Positions 17,118 to 25,569 of a DNA stretch of 64,000 nucleotides are shown here, one piece after another. A program made the position numbers and the translations under genes. The stretch comes from Limnochorda sp. L945t (GTDB taxonomy: Bacteria; Bacillota; Limnochordia; Limnochordales; Geochordaceae). The notes under the pieces are model-generated. The model saw only the letters and a program-made list of their open reading frames with translations. It was not told the DNA's origin and made no database searches. The first letter of the stretch is position 1. Every line of letters begins with the position of its first letter. The stretch spans positions 3,007,722 to 3,071,721 of the forward strand of contig NZ_CP141615.1 in the NCBI RefSeq assembly GCF_035593305.1, given 5' to 3'.

Positions 17118-18649
17118 ACCCACTCCTGGTGGCCAGAGGCCTGGTCAAACAGTTCCCGTCCCTGCGGGCACTGGACGGGGTCAACCTCACCCTTCGCCCT
17201 GGCGAGGTGCACGGCCTCGTGGGGCAAAACGGAGCCGGCAAGTCGACCCTCATCCGGGTCCTGACGGGAGTCATGCAGCCGGACGAGGGCAGCATCGAGG
17301 TGCATGGCCGGCCCGTGCGTTATCGATCTCCCGCCGAAGCGCTGGCGGACGGCATCGCGGTGGTCCATCAGGAGCTCAGCGTGGTCCGGACCCTGGACGC
17401 CGCTGAAAACCTGTTTCTGGGAAGGCCGTACCCGCGCCGTGGCCTCTCTCCGTTGGTCGACTGGGGCCGGCTGCGCGAGACTGCTCGCACCACCCTGCAT
17501 CGCCTGCACCCGGACATCCCTGTGGACGTGCCGGTGGGCCGCCTCTCCCCGGCCCTCCAGACGCTCGTCGCCATCGCCCGGGCGTTGTTGGCGGATGCGC
17601 GCGTCCTCATCCTGGACGAGCCCACCGCCTCGCTGGCTCCCGAAGAGGTGCGGCACCTCTTTGACGTGATCCGCGCCTTGCGGGAGGAAGGGAGGGGGAT
17701 CCTCTACGTGTCGCACCGGCTGGGTGAGGTGCTCGAGTTGTGCGACCAGGTCACCATCCTGCGCGACGGACGGGTGGTGGCGAGCCGCCCGGCCCCGGAT
17801 CTGGACGCCGCGGCGACCGTCCGCCTGATGACGGGCCGCCGGGTCGACGGGGCCGCGGCCTCAGCCGTTGTCGCCCAAACGGCGGCCGGAGCGAAGACGC
17901 CCTCGGAGGCCACGGCTCGGCCTCTGCTCGAGGTGCGTCACCTGAGCGGGCGGCGGGTTCGGGACGTCTCGTTCTCGGTGTATCGGGGTGAGGTGGTCGG
18001 GGTGGCCGGTCTGATGGGCTCAGGCCGCTCGGAGCTGCTGCGGCTGTTGGGCGGCGCCGAGCGCCCGGCTGCGGGGGAGATCCGGTTGGAAGGCCGGGTC
18101 GTCACGCTTCGGTCGCCGGCACAGGCGTTGAGGATCGGCATCGCCCGGGTCCCCGAGGAGCGGCGAGCCCACGCGCTCATCGCCAAAGCGTCCGTTCGGG
18201 ACAACATCACCCTGGCCCACCTCGGGGAGTTTGCAGCCGGCGGATGGTGGCTGCGCCTTGGCCGGGAGCGCCAGGCCGCCGCGGCCATGGTGAGCCGCCT
18301 GCAGATTCGGGTGCGGGATCCGGGGCAGCCCATCTGGCAGCTATCCGGCGGTAACCAGCAGAAGGCCGTCTTCGCCCGCTTCTTGCTGCGGCCGCCACGC
18401 CTGTTGCTGCTCGACGAGCCAACCCGGGGGGTCGACGTGGCCACCCGGTGGGAGATCTACCGGCTGGTGCGGGAGCTCAAGTCTCATGGCACCGCCGTGC
18501 TGATGGTCTCTTCGGAGCTCGCGGAGGTGCTGGAGATGTCCGACCGGATCCTGGTGCTCCAAGACGGCCGGCTCGTGACCACGCTGGACGGAGCGACGGC
18601 CACGGAGCAGGCGCTATCCATCCACATGGTCGGGAGGCAAACCGCATGA
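17114..18649 (+). CDS. ribose-type sugar ABC transporter ATPase (RbsA/MglA-like)
   Basis: Tandem ABC ATPase of 511 residues. The first domain has Walker A GQNGAGKST, Walker B VLILDEPTASL and a degenerate signature region. The second has a weakened Walker A (GLMGSGRSE), intact LSGGNQQKAVFAR and LLLLDEPTRGVD. This asymmetric pattern is usual for RbsA/MglA/XylG proteins. It powers uptake by the permease encoded directly downstream (ATGA overlap). Its position after the GntR gene and before the permease, TrpA-like protein, kinase and binding protein marks one sugar-utilisation operon. Confidence 0.95.
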   Translation: MNPLLVARGLVKQFPSLRALDGVNLTLRPGEVHGLVGQNGAGKSTLIRVLTGVMQPDEGSIEVHGRPVRYRSPAEALADGIAVVHQELSVVRTLDAAENLFLGRPYPRRGLSPLVDWGRLRETARTTLHRLHPDIPVDVPVGRLSPALQTLVAIARALLADARVLILDEPTASLAPEEVRHLFDVIRALREEGRGILYVSHRLGEVLELCDQVTILRDGRVVASRPAPDLDAAATVRLMTGRRVDGAAASAVVAQTAAGAKTPSEATARPLLEVRHLSGRRVRDVSFSVYRGEVVGVAGLMGSGRSELLRLLGGAERPAAGEIRLEGRVVTLRSPAQALRIGIARVPEERRAHALIAKASVRDNITLAHLGEFAAGGWWLRLGRERQAAAAMVSRLQIRVRDPGQPIWQLSGGNQQKAVFARFLLRPPRLLLLDEPTRGVDVATRWEIYRLVRELKSHGTAVLMVSSELAEVLEMSDRILVLQDGRLVTTLDGATATEQALSIHMVGRQTA

Positions 18650-19632
18650 CGAGCGTTTCCGAGGCCCCCGCCGGGACGTCTTTGCGGTACCGCTGGCGGC
18701 TCCGCCCGGCGAGCTATGGGACCTTCCTCGGGTTCCTGTTGATCCTGGCGCTCTTTTCAGCGCTGCGCCCGGACGCTTTCCTCAGCCCGACCAACTTGCG
18801 CAATATTCTGGAGCAAGTGGCCATCCTGGCCGTCATCACCGCGACGATGACCATCGTCATGGTGGCGGGCGACTTCGACCTCTCCGTTGGGTCGCTCGCG
18901 AGCCTGGCGGGGGTGACGACCGCCTCGCTGCTCGTGCGCGGGGTCGGGGTGCTGCCGGCGGTCGCGGCCGGATTCCTGCTCGGAGCCGCGGCCGGAGCGC
19001 TCAACGGACTGCTGGTGGCCTACCTCGGGCTTTCGGCGTTCGTGACGACCCTGGCCACGATGACCGCCTTCCGGGGGCTGGCGCTGTGGTACACGGACGG
19101 CTCCACCATCTTCGGCTTGCCGGACGCCTTCCTCGGGCTCGGCCAGGGCACCGTGGGGCCCGTCCCCGCGCCCGTGATCGTGATGGCCCTGGCCATGGCG
19201 GCCGTGTGGGTGGTGCTGGCCCAGACCACCACCGGCCGGCGATGGTACGCCGTCGGAGGGAACCCCGAGGCGGCGTATCTCTCGGGGGTCAACGTACAGC
19301 GTCTCCGCTTCGGGGCTTTCGTGCTGTCCGGGATCGGGGCGGCCGTGGCCGGGGTGGTGCTGACGAGCCGGCTCGCCTCCGCTCATCCCCTGGCCGGAGA
19401 GCCGTTCATGCTCACCTCCATCGCGGCCGTGTTCCTGGGGATGACCATGTTCAAGGACGGCCAGCCCAACGTGCCCGGCTCTCTGGTCGGCGTGTTGATC
19501 CTGGGCGTGCTCAGCAACGGCCTCAACATTCTCCAGGTCAACACCTACATCCAGGACGTGCTCACCGGCCTCATCATCGTAGCGGCCGTGCTCGTCTCCC
19601 GGCTGGCCGGAACGGGCGGGCGCCGCTCGTGA
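18646..19632 (+). CDS. ribose-type sugar ABC transporter permease (RbsC-like)
   Basis: Integral membrane permease of 328 residues with about eight to ten hydrophobic segments. Family markers are MVAGDFDLSVGS near residue 80, GLSAFVTTLATM, and the coupling region AVGGNPEAAYLSGVNV. RbsC-type permeases dimerise and pair with one tandem ATPase. It overlaps the ATPase gene upstream and the TrpA-like gene downstream by ATGA and GTGA. The cargo is a pentose, hexose or related sugar that is not identifiable from sequence. Confidence 0.95.
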   Translation: MTSVSEAPAGTSLRYRWRLRPASYGTFLGFLLILALFSALRPDAFLSPTNLRNILEQVAILAVITATMTIVMVAGDFDLSVGSLASLAGVTTASLLVRGVGVLPAVAAGFLLGAAAGALNGLLVAYLGLSAFVTTLATMTAFRGLALWYTDGSTIFGLPDAFLGLGQGTVGPVPAPVIVMALAMAAVWVVLAQTTTGRRWYAVGGNPEAAYLSGVNVQRLRFGAFVLSGIGAAVAGVVLTSRLASAHPLAGEPFMLTSIAAVFLGMTMFKDGQPNVPGSLVGVLILGVLSNGLNILQVNTYIQDVLTGLIIVAAVLVSRLAGTGGRRS

Positions 19633-20435
19633 TCACCCCGCGGGCGGGCACGTCTCTTTCGGAGGCCTTTGCCTCGGCGCGGCGCGCAGGGCGGCGGGCG
19701 CTCATCGGGTACCTGCCGGCCGGGTTTCCCGACGGAGACACCTTCGTGGACGTCGTCCGGGCGGCGGCGGGGGCAGGGCTCGACGTGCTGGAGCTCGGCC
19801 TGCCGGTCGCCGATCCGTATCTCGACGGCCCGGTCATCCAGGCCGCGCTTTCCCGGCAGCGGGCCGCCGGCGTGACCTTGCCGGAAGCCCTGGCGCTCGC
19901 CTGCCGGGTACGACGGGCGGCGGGCATCCCCGTGGTGGCCATGGGCTACGGCAAGCAACTGCCGGAGCCGGCGAGCGCACTCGTGCAGGCCCTGGCGGAG
20001 CGCGGCATCGACGGGGTGTTGCTGCCGGACCTGGATGAACGCGAGTTCGAAGCCCTGGCGAAGGCGGCCGCCGGGGCAGGCGTCGCAGCGGTGGCCTTCG
20101 CTTCGGCGGACTTACCCGAAGAGGCGCTGCAGCGCAGGGTGGCCGCTTGCGGCGGGTTCGTCTACGTGCAAAGCGGCGCACGGCGTACGGGCACACCCAT
20201 CGACCCCGGCGAGGCGGGCATGCTCGTGCGGCGCGTGGATGCGGCCCGGGCCGGCCGCCCCATCCCGCTGGCCGTGGGCTTCGGGATCCGGGGGCCCGGG
20301 GACGTCCGGGCGGTGGCCGAGTTGCCGGTGGACGGGGTCATCGTCGGCACGGCCCTGGTCGAGGCCGCCGCGTCGAGCACCGAAGCGCTTCGCCGGGCGG
20401 TGCGCCGGCTCGCCGAAGCCGCCACCGGCCGCTGA
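19629..20435 (+). CDS. TrpA-like TIM-barrel lyase inside a sugar operon
   Basis: A 268-residue homologue of the tryptophan synthase alpha subunit. It retains the equivalents of the catalytic residues: the Glu in VLELGLPV and the Asp in DPYLDGP, the Tyr in FVYVQSG, the loop-6 Thr in RRTGTP, and the phosphate-binding GFGI and VGTALV segments. No trpB or other trp gene is nearby. Instead it starts inside the permease stop codon (GTGA) and precedes an FGGY kinase. TrpA performs a retro-aldol cleavage releasing glyceraldehyde 3-phosphate, so here it may cleave the phosphorylated sugar made by the kinase. That role is inference. The loss of the usual PFSDP motif (here PVADP) also argues for a divergent function. 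Confidence 0.82.
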   Translation: MITPRAGTSLSEAFASARRAGRRALIGYLPAGFPDGDTFVDVVRAAAGAGLDVLELGLPVADPYLDGPVIQAALSRQRAAGVTLPEALALACRVRRAAGIPVVAMGYGKQLPEPASALVQALAERGIDGVLLPDLDEREFEALAKAAAGAGVAAVAFASADLPEEALQRRVAACGGFVYVQSGARRTGTPIDPGEAGMLVRRVDAARAGRPIPLAVGFGIRGPGDVRAVAELPVDGVIVGTALVEAAASSTEALRRAVRRLAEAATGR

Positions 20436-20463
20436 GGCCATAGGCGAAAGGAGGAGCGCCTGC

Positions 20464-22017
20464 GTGACAGGAGAGGAGGTGGTCGCCTGCGTCGACGTGG
20501 GCACCACGGCCACCAAGGTGGCGCTGATGCGCCGGGACGGTGCCGTGGCGGCATCGGCGGCAAGCCGTGCCTATCCGACCATCACCGGCCCGGGCGGGCG
20601 AGTGGAACAGGACCCCGAGCAATGGTGGGCGGCGACGGGCGAGGCGCTGCGAGCCTGCGCGCCGCAACGCTTCCGTGTCGAGGCGCTGGTGCTGGGCGGC
20701 CAGATGCAGGACCTCATCGCGGTCGGCGTCCCTGCCGGGGAAGGCGAGAGGGTGGGCGGGAGCCGCGAGGCGCCGGATGATGGCCCGGGGACGCAGGAGA
20801 GATGGGGCGTGCTGCGGCCCGCCATCCTGTACGCCGACGTGAGAGCGACTCAGGAAGCGGAGCGTATACGCGCAGTGGTCGGCGCGCGCCGCTGGCACCA
20901 GTTGACCGGCAACCTTCAGGACGCCTCGAGCCTCCCGGCCAAGCTTCTGTGGCTGCAGCACCACGAGCCGGAGATGTACCGCCGGGCCCGGGCGATCTTC
21001 CTCGGCGCGCACGACTACGTCACGTGGCGGGCGTGCGGGGCGGTCGTGACCGACCCCACCACGGCGTCCACGACCGGCCTTCTCGACCTGGCGACCCGGC
21101 GATGGGCCCTCGACCTGCTCGAGGCGGTCGGCCTCCGGGGCGACTTCCTTCCCAGGCTGGTGCCACCCAGCGCGGTGGTGGGGGCCCTGTCCAGGGAAGC
21201 GGGCCGCCACCTGGGTTTACCGGCTGGGACCCCGGTCGTGCACGGCGCCGGCGACGCGGCCACGACGGCCCTGGGCGCCGGGGCGGGAGACCCGGGCCCG
21301 AGTTTCCTGTACCTCGGGACCAGCGGATGGCTTGCCCGGACCACCGGCGGCAAGCGGGCCGACCCGGATACGGGGGTCTTCACGCTGGCCCACCCGGAGC
21401 GCGGCAGGACCCTGCTCATCGGGCCCATGCTGACGGCGGCGGGCAATCTGGAGTGGATCCGCCGGGCCCTGGGAGGGCCCTCTTACGACGAACTCTCCGA
21501 GCTCGCCGGATCCGCCCCGCCGGGAAGCGGCGGCGTCCTCTACCTTCCCTATCCGGCGGGCGAACGCTCCCCTTTCCGCAACGCCGGGGCGCGAGCGTCG
21601 TTCGTGGGCATCCACCCGGCCACGGAGCGCGCCCACCTGGTGCGGGCGGTCATGGAGGGCGTGGCGTTCGCGTTTCGCACCATCGCAGAGGCCATGGGGG
21701 AGCCTGCGCGGAGTGCCGAGCCGTTGCTGGTGGCGGGAGGGGGCGCGCGCTCAGAGGTGTGGTGCAGCATCGTTGCCGGCGTCATGGGACGGCCCGTGCA
21801 CCGCCTGGCGCGGGCCGAGGACGTGGGAGCGCGGGGCGGCGCCATCCTGGGAGGCATCGCCCTGGGGTGGTTCAACTCCTATCGCCCGGCGCCGGGATTT
21901 TTCCCCGTGGACAAGGTGTTCGAGCCGGGTGCCGATACGCCGGAGTATGAGAGCTCGTACCGGCGGTTCCGTGAGGTCAATCCTTATCTCGAAACGAAGA
22001 GGGGGTCCATGCAATGA
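20464..22017 (+). CDS. FGGY-family carbohydrate kinase (xylulokinase-like)
   Basis: Sugar kinase of 517 residues with the actin-like fold. The N-terminal phosphate motif VDVGTTATKVAL (about residues 10-21) is followed by LGGQMQDL where xylulokinases have SGQMH, and by YADVR, GAGDAATTALGAG, YLGTSGWLA and the C-terminal signature AGGGARSEVW. It would phosphorylate the imported keto-sugar. A Gly/Glu-rich insertion of about 20 residues (near 95-115) is not typical. The GTG start has AAAGGAGGAG eight bases upstream. The stop overlaps the binding-protein start (ATGA). The substrate is unknown; xylulose is only the nearest guess. Confidence 0.88.
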   Translation: MTGEEVVACVDVGTTATKVALMRRDGAVAASAASRAYPTITGPGGRVEQDPEQWWAATGEALRACAPQRFRVEALVLGGQMQDLIAVGVPAGEGERVGGSREAPDDGPGTQERWGVLRPAILYADVRATQEAERIRAVVGARRWHQLTGNLQDASSLPAKLLWLQHHEPEMYRRARAIFLGAHDYVTWRACGAVVTDPTTASTTGLLDLATRRWALDLLEAVGLRGDFLPRLVPPSAVVGALSREAGRHLGLPAGTPVVHGAGDAATTALGAGAGDPGPSFLYLGTSGWLARTTGGKRADPDTGVFTLAHPERGRTLLIGPMLTAAGNLEWIRRALGGPSYDELSELAGSAPPGSGGVLYLPYPAGERSPFRNAGARASFVGIHPATERAHLVRAVMEGVAFAFRTIAEAMGEPARSAEPLLVAGGGARSEVWCSIVAGVMGRPVHRLARAEDVGARGGAILGGIALGWFNSYRPAPGFFPVDKVFEPGADTPEYESSYRRFREVNPYLETKRGSMQ

Positions 22018-23018
22018 AGGTTGCTGGAGTGCATCGGCGGAGTCTGGCCCTTCTCACGGTGGCCGTCGCCGTGGCAGCGGCGGCGTTGGGCCCGCAGCCG
22101 GACGTCTGGGGCGGCATCGCAGGTAGCCTCGGGCCCGGCATCGGCCCGGCCACGGCCGCGGCGGCGTCCCCTACCCGGCAGATCGCCGTGGTGACGCCAT
22201 ACATGGCCAACGCCACCACGCGGGACGTCATCCGCCTCTTCGAGCGCTACGCGGCGGAGAAGGGCTGGAAGGTGTCCACCACGGACACGGCCGGCGACTT
22301 CAACCGGCTCGTCGGCGCCATCGAGAACGCCGTGGCGCTCAAGGTGGACGCCATCGTGCTCGGCATGGGCGACCCTGCGCAGATGAGCAAGGGCCTCAAG
22401 GAGGCACAGGCCGCAGGCATTCCCGTCTTCGGCATCGATGCCGGGCTGGGCCCGGGGGTGCTGGCCAACGTCACCTCGGACAACGCCGCGCTGGGCCGGA
22501 TGAGCGCCCGCGACCTCATCCAGCGCATCGGCGAGAAGGGCAACGTGGTGATGTTCACGCACGATCCGCACCCGGGAGTCAACGCCCGGGCCCGTGCGGC
22601 GGAAGCGGAGTTTGCCAGGTATCCCGGCATCAAGGTGGTCGCCAAGCGTCACATCAACGTGCCCGGCCCGGTGGACAACGCCCGCAAGGTGATGCAGGAT
22701 CTGCTCGCCGCCTATCCGCAGCCGGGCTCCATCGCCGGCGTCTGGGCCGCGTGGGACGAGCCGGCCATCGGCGCCGTGCAGGCGCTCAACGCGGCGGGCC
22801 GGCGTGAGGTCGCCGTCGTGGGCGTGGACGGGACGGACTTCGCCGTTGCCGAGATCAAGAAGGGCGGGCCGTTCAAGTCGTCGGTGGCCCAGGACTGGGA
22901 CGCCATCGCCCGCAGGACCGTGGAGCTCGTCCAGGCGTACTTCGACGGCCAGAGGTGGGCCCCGCAGGTGTACACGCTGCCGGGCCGGCTCATCACGCAG
23001 GAGACGCTGGCGCGCTGA
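22014..23018 (+). CDS. ribose-type ABC transporter sugar-binding protein
   Basis: Periplasmic-binding-protein-like domain (type 1) of 334 residues; a long N-terminal export signal ends around residue 48 (ATAAAASPT). The core opens IAVVTPYMANATTRDVI and contains VDAIVLGMGDP, PVFGIDAGLG, AAWDEPAIGAVQAL and VVGVDGTDFAV, matching RbsB-like proteins. There is no lipobox Cys, unusual for Bacillota with a single membrane and consistent with a soluble periplasmic protein. It is the last gene of the GntR-ABC-TrpA-like-FGGY operon, whereas binding proteins usually come first. Confidence 0.92.
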   Translation: MKVAGVHRRSLALLTVAVAVAAAALGPQPDVWGGIAGSLGPGIGPATAAAASPTRQIAVVTPYMANATTRDVIRLFERYAAEKGWKVSTTDTAGDFNRLVGAIENAVALKVDAIVLGMGDPAQMSKGLKEAQAAGIPVFGIDAGLGPGVLANVTSDNAALGRMSARDLIQRIGEKGNVVMFTHDPHPGVNARARAAEAEFARYPGIKVVAKRHINVPGPVDNARKVMQDLLAAYPQPGSIAGVWAAWDEPAIGAVQALNAAGRREVAVVGVDGTDFAVAEIKKGGPFKSSVAQDWDAIARRTVELVQAYFDGQRWAPQVYTLPGRLITQETLAR

Positions 23019-23063
23019 CCTCCTCCGGGCTACCTCCGGGCCACGGGAGGCGCTCGACAGCCG

Positions 23064-24512
23064 CTAAGGCACCCGGCGGCCGGGCCTGCCAGGGGAGCTC
23101 CCTCGCTCCCTGATGACCGCTTCGAGCCGCTTGCGGAGCTGCTCCGGCGTGTTGCGGCCCGCCGGGTCCTCCAGGGCCCACTCCAAGAGCGCCTCTTTGA
23201 GGCGGCCGACTTCGGGCCCTGGCCCGATGCCGGCTGCCTGCATGATGGCGTGGCCGTCGAGGGCCAGGGTGAAGTGTCCCTCGGGCTCCTCCAGCACCTC
23301 CCGGAGCCCGGGGATGACGGCGAGCATGCGCTCGGCGCCCTCGGGGATGGGTGGCTCGGGTGGGGCCCGGTGTGCCAGCACGTCGCACGCCCGCAGCAGC
23401 ATCAACCTCACGAACCGTTCCCGGCTGCCCGCCTTCGCCCGCAGGCGGCGCAGCCCCCTGGGGCCGATATGCGGGTCGAGCATGTGGTGGGCGACGAGCC
23501 ACGCCACCTCGTCGACGACGCTCGTGGGGAACGTGAGCGTGCGCAGGTCCTGCCGGGCCAGCTGTGCAGAGAGGTGCTCGTGCCCGAAGAAGTGGATGAC
23601 GCCTCCCGCCTCGGAAAACGTGGCCGGCTTGCCCACGTCGTGATAGAGCACGGCCAGCTGCCCTGGCGTCCCCAGCCGCCCCGCCACCTCGCCGCTCCAC
23701 TGCACGGCCAGCATCGTGTGGTCGAATACGTCCCTGGCGTGGTACCGGGAGTCCTGGGCCTGCCCCTTCGTGGCCGCCACCGCAGGGAAAACCTGCGACA
23801 ACAGCCCGAGCGCGTCCATCTGGCGCAAAATGCCGTACAGGGCCCGCCCGGGAAGGATGCGCTCCAGCTCCTGGCGGATCCGTTCCCGGGGAACGTAGCC
23901 GAGGAGCGGTGCCGCGGCGCGGATCGCCCGGGCAGTGGCCGGCTCGACGGTGAACGCGAGCTGGGCGGCCAGGCGCAGCGCCCGCAGCATCCTCAAGGGA
24001 TCCTCGTAGAACCGGGCCGGTGGGTGCCCCACCGCCCGGATCACGCGGGCGGCGAGGTCTGCCCGCCCGCCGAAGGGGTCGATGAGCTGCGAGCTTACCG
24101 CCGGGTCTTCGGGGAACGGGAGCGCCATGGCGTTGATGGTGAAGTCGCGCCGGCCCAGGTCTTCCTCGATGGATCCGGCCAACGTCACCTCATCGGGGTG
24201 TCGGAAGTCGGAGTACGGGCCCTCGCCTCGCAGCGTGGTAATCTCGGCGGTGACGGCACCCTGCGTGGCGGTGACGGTGCCGAACCGTGCCCCGGTGGGC
24301 CGGGAGCCGGGCAGCAGGCGCAGGACCTCCTGGGGCACGGCCTCCGTGGCCAGGTCCCAGTCGACGGGGGACTCGCCCCGGAGCAGGTCGCGCAGCGACC
24401 CGCCCACGAGCCAGACCCGATATCCGGCGCTCGTCAGGCGCCGGGCGATGGCCCTCAGGTCCTCCGGCACGCCCTGCCAGGTGAGGCCCGGGCCAGGACG
24501 ATGGAGAAGCAT
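23064..24512 (-). CDS. cca: CCA tRNA nucleotidyltransferase with HD domain
   Basis: Adds or repairs the 3' CCA of tRNA. The N-terminal nucleotidyltransferase head has VGGSLRDLLRG and DWDLAT (the catalytic Asp pair) and RRDFTINAMA. The neck/body with FYEDPLRMLRALRLAAQLAF follows, and the second half carries an HD domain (VFDHTML, LAVLYHDVGKP, FFGHEHLSA, AHHML) that may hydrolyse cyclic phosphates. The 482-residue size fits the class with a C-terminal HD region. The tRNA in this window encodes its own CCA, so repair is the likelier role there. A candidate promoter lies about 80-110 bases upstream. Confidence 0.95.
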   Translation of the reverse strand: MLLHRPGPGLTWQGVPEDLRAIARRLTSAGYRVWLVGGSLRDLLRGESPVDWDLATEAVPQEVLRLLPGSRPTGARFGTVTATQGAVTAEITTLRGEGPYSDFRHPDEVTLAGSIEEDLGRRDFTINAMALPFPEDPAVSSQLIDPFGGRADLAARVIRAVGHPPARFYEDPLRMLRALRLAAQLAFTVEPATARAIRAAAPLLGYVPRERIRQELERILPGRALYGILRQMDALGLLSQVFPAVAATKGQAQDSRYHARDVFDHTMLAVQWSGEVAGRLGTPGQLAVLYHDVGKPATFSEAGGVIHFFGHEHLSAQLARQDLRTLTFPTSVVDEVAWLVAHHMLDPHIGPRGLRRLRAKAGSRERFVRLMLLRACDVLAHRAPPEPPIPEGAERMLAVIPGLREVLEEPEGHFTLALDGHAIMQAAGIGPGPEVGRLKEALLEWALEDPAGRNTPEQLRKRLEAVIRERGSSPGRPGRRVP

Positions 24513-24592
24513 CCTGTGCAGTCACCCATCCGGGCTGCCGTCACACCGGGCCGGCGCATTCCCGGCCCGATGCCGCCCGTATGCCCGGCCCC

Positions 24593-24622
24593 ACCATACC
24601 ATTGCCCGCTCCGGGAGCACAA
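24593..24622 (-). promoter_or_regulatory. candidate promoter for cca
   Basis: On the minus strand, TTGTGC (24617-24622) and TATGGT (24593-24598) are separated by 18 bases, about 80 bases before the cca start. Confidence 0.35.
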
Positions 24623-24636
24623 CGATGCGCTCCAGG

Positions 24637-24642
24637 TATAAT
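24637..24642 (+). promoter_or_regulatory. perfect -10 box before the D12 methylase
   Basis: TATAAT lies about 48 bases before the TTG start of the methylase. No good -35 box is found 16-18 bases upstream, so it may need an activator or be coincidental, though such a match is rare in this GC-rich DNA. Confidence 0.4.
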
Positions 24643-24689
24643 GGGGCCGGTGAAGCCGGATGGCGCAGCGGACGTAGGGAGGCAGGCTC

Positions 24690-25553
24690 TTGGCGAGACT
24701 GTTCGACCGGTCGAGCAGCGCTCACCCTGAGACCGCGGACGAAGTCGTCAAACCCAGGCCGCCGGTGAAATGGGCGGGCGGCAAAGCCGGCCTGATTCAA
24801 CAGTTCGAGCCGTTGTTCCCCAGGGTTGACTGGAGCCTTTACGTGGAACCCTTCGTGGGCGGCGGGGCGGTGTTGTTCCACCTCTTGCCCCGGCGTGCGG
24901 TGCTCATCGACAACAACGAGGAACTCATCAATTTCTACCAGGTCGTCCGGGATCACCTCGAAGCGCTGCTCGTGGACCTTCGCAGACACGAGAACACCGC
25001 GGAGTATTACTATCGCATCCGTGCCCTGGACCCCGGGCAGCTGACGCCCGTGGAGCGGGCGTCCCGTTTCCTGTATCTCAACAAAACGGGCTACAATGGG
25101 CTCTGGCGTGTCAACGGCAAGGGACGGCACAACGTTCCGTTCGGTCGATACAAGCACGCCAACATCGTGGACGAGCCCAACCTGCGCCTGGTGAGCAGGG
25201 CCATCGCCCGTGCCGAGATCGTTGTCGGAGATTTCAGCCTCGCTCTCCACTACGCGGAGCCCGGTACCTTCGTCTACATGGACCCGCCCTATCACCCTCT
25301 CTCGGAGACGGCCCGATTCACCGGTTACACGAGGGCCGGTTTCGGCGAAGAGGACCAAAGACGCTTGGCGGACGTCTTCCGGCAGCTCGACCGGCGAGGG
25401 TGCCTCGTGATGCTGAGCAATTCCGACACCCCCTTCATCCGGGGGCTCTACGCCGGTTATGACATCCGGGTGGTCTACGCAAGGCGCGCCATCAACTGCC
25501 GTGGCGACAGGCGAGGCCCCATTGCCGAGCTCGTCATCCGCAATTTCTCGTGA
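24690..25553 (+). CDS. DNA adenine methylase, D12 class (Dam-like)
   Basis: N6-adenine methyltransferase of the Dam/DpnII-A family (287 residues). Order of motifs: PPVKWAGGKAGLI (N-terminal D12 signature), VEPFVGGGAVLF (SAM site), a target-recognition region with FLYLNKTGYNGLWRVN, and the catalytic YMDPPYHPL. The TTG start has GGGAGG about seven bases before it. No restriction endonuclease or second methylase is adjacent, so it acts as an orphan here; GATC is the likely target of the family but is not proved. It ends 17 bases before the M20 gene, and both may share a transcript. Confidence 0.93.
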   Translation: MARLFDRSSSAHPETADEVVKPRPPVKWAGGKAGLIQQFEPLFPRVDWSLYVEPFVGGGAVLFHLLPRRAVLIDNNEELINFYQVVRDHLEALLVDLRRHENTAEYYYRIRALDPGQLTPVERASRFLYLNKTGYNGLWRVNGKGRHNVPFGRYKHANIVDEPNLRLVSRAIARAEIVVGDFSLALHYAEPGTFVYMDPPYHPLSETARFTGYTRAGFGEEDQRRLADVFRQLDRRGCLVMLSNSDTPFIRGLYAGYDIRVVYARRAINCRGDRRGPIAELVIRNFS

Positions 25554-25569
25554 AGGGCGGGACGCTGCG

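Noticed and set aside
19629-20435. Calling the TrpA homologue trpA
   Set aside because: No trp genes are nearby, the PFSDP motif is altered and the context is a sugar operon.
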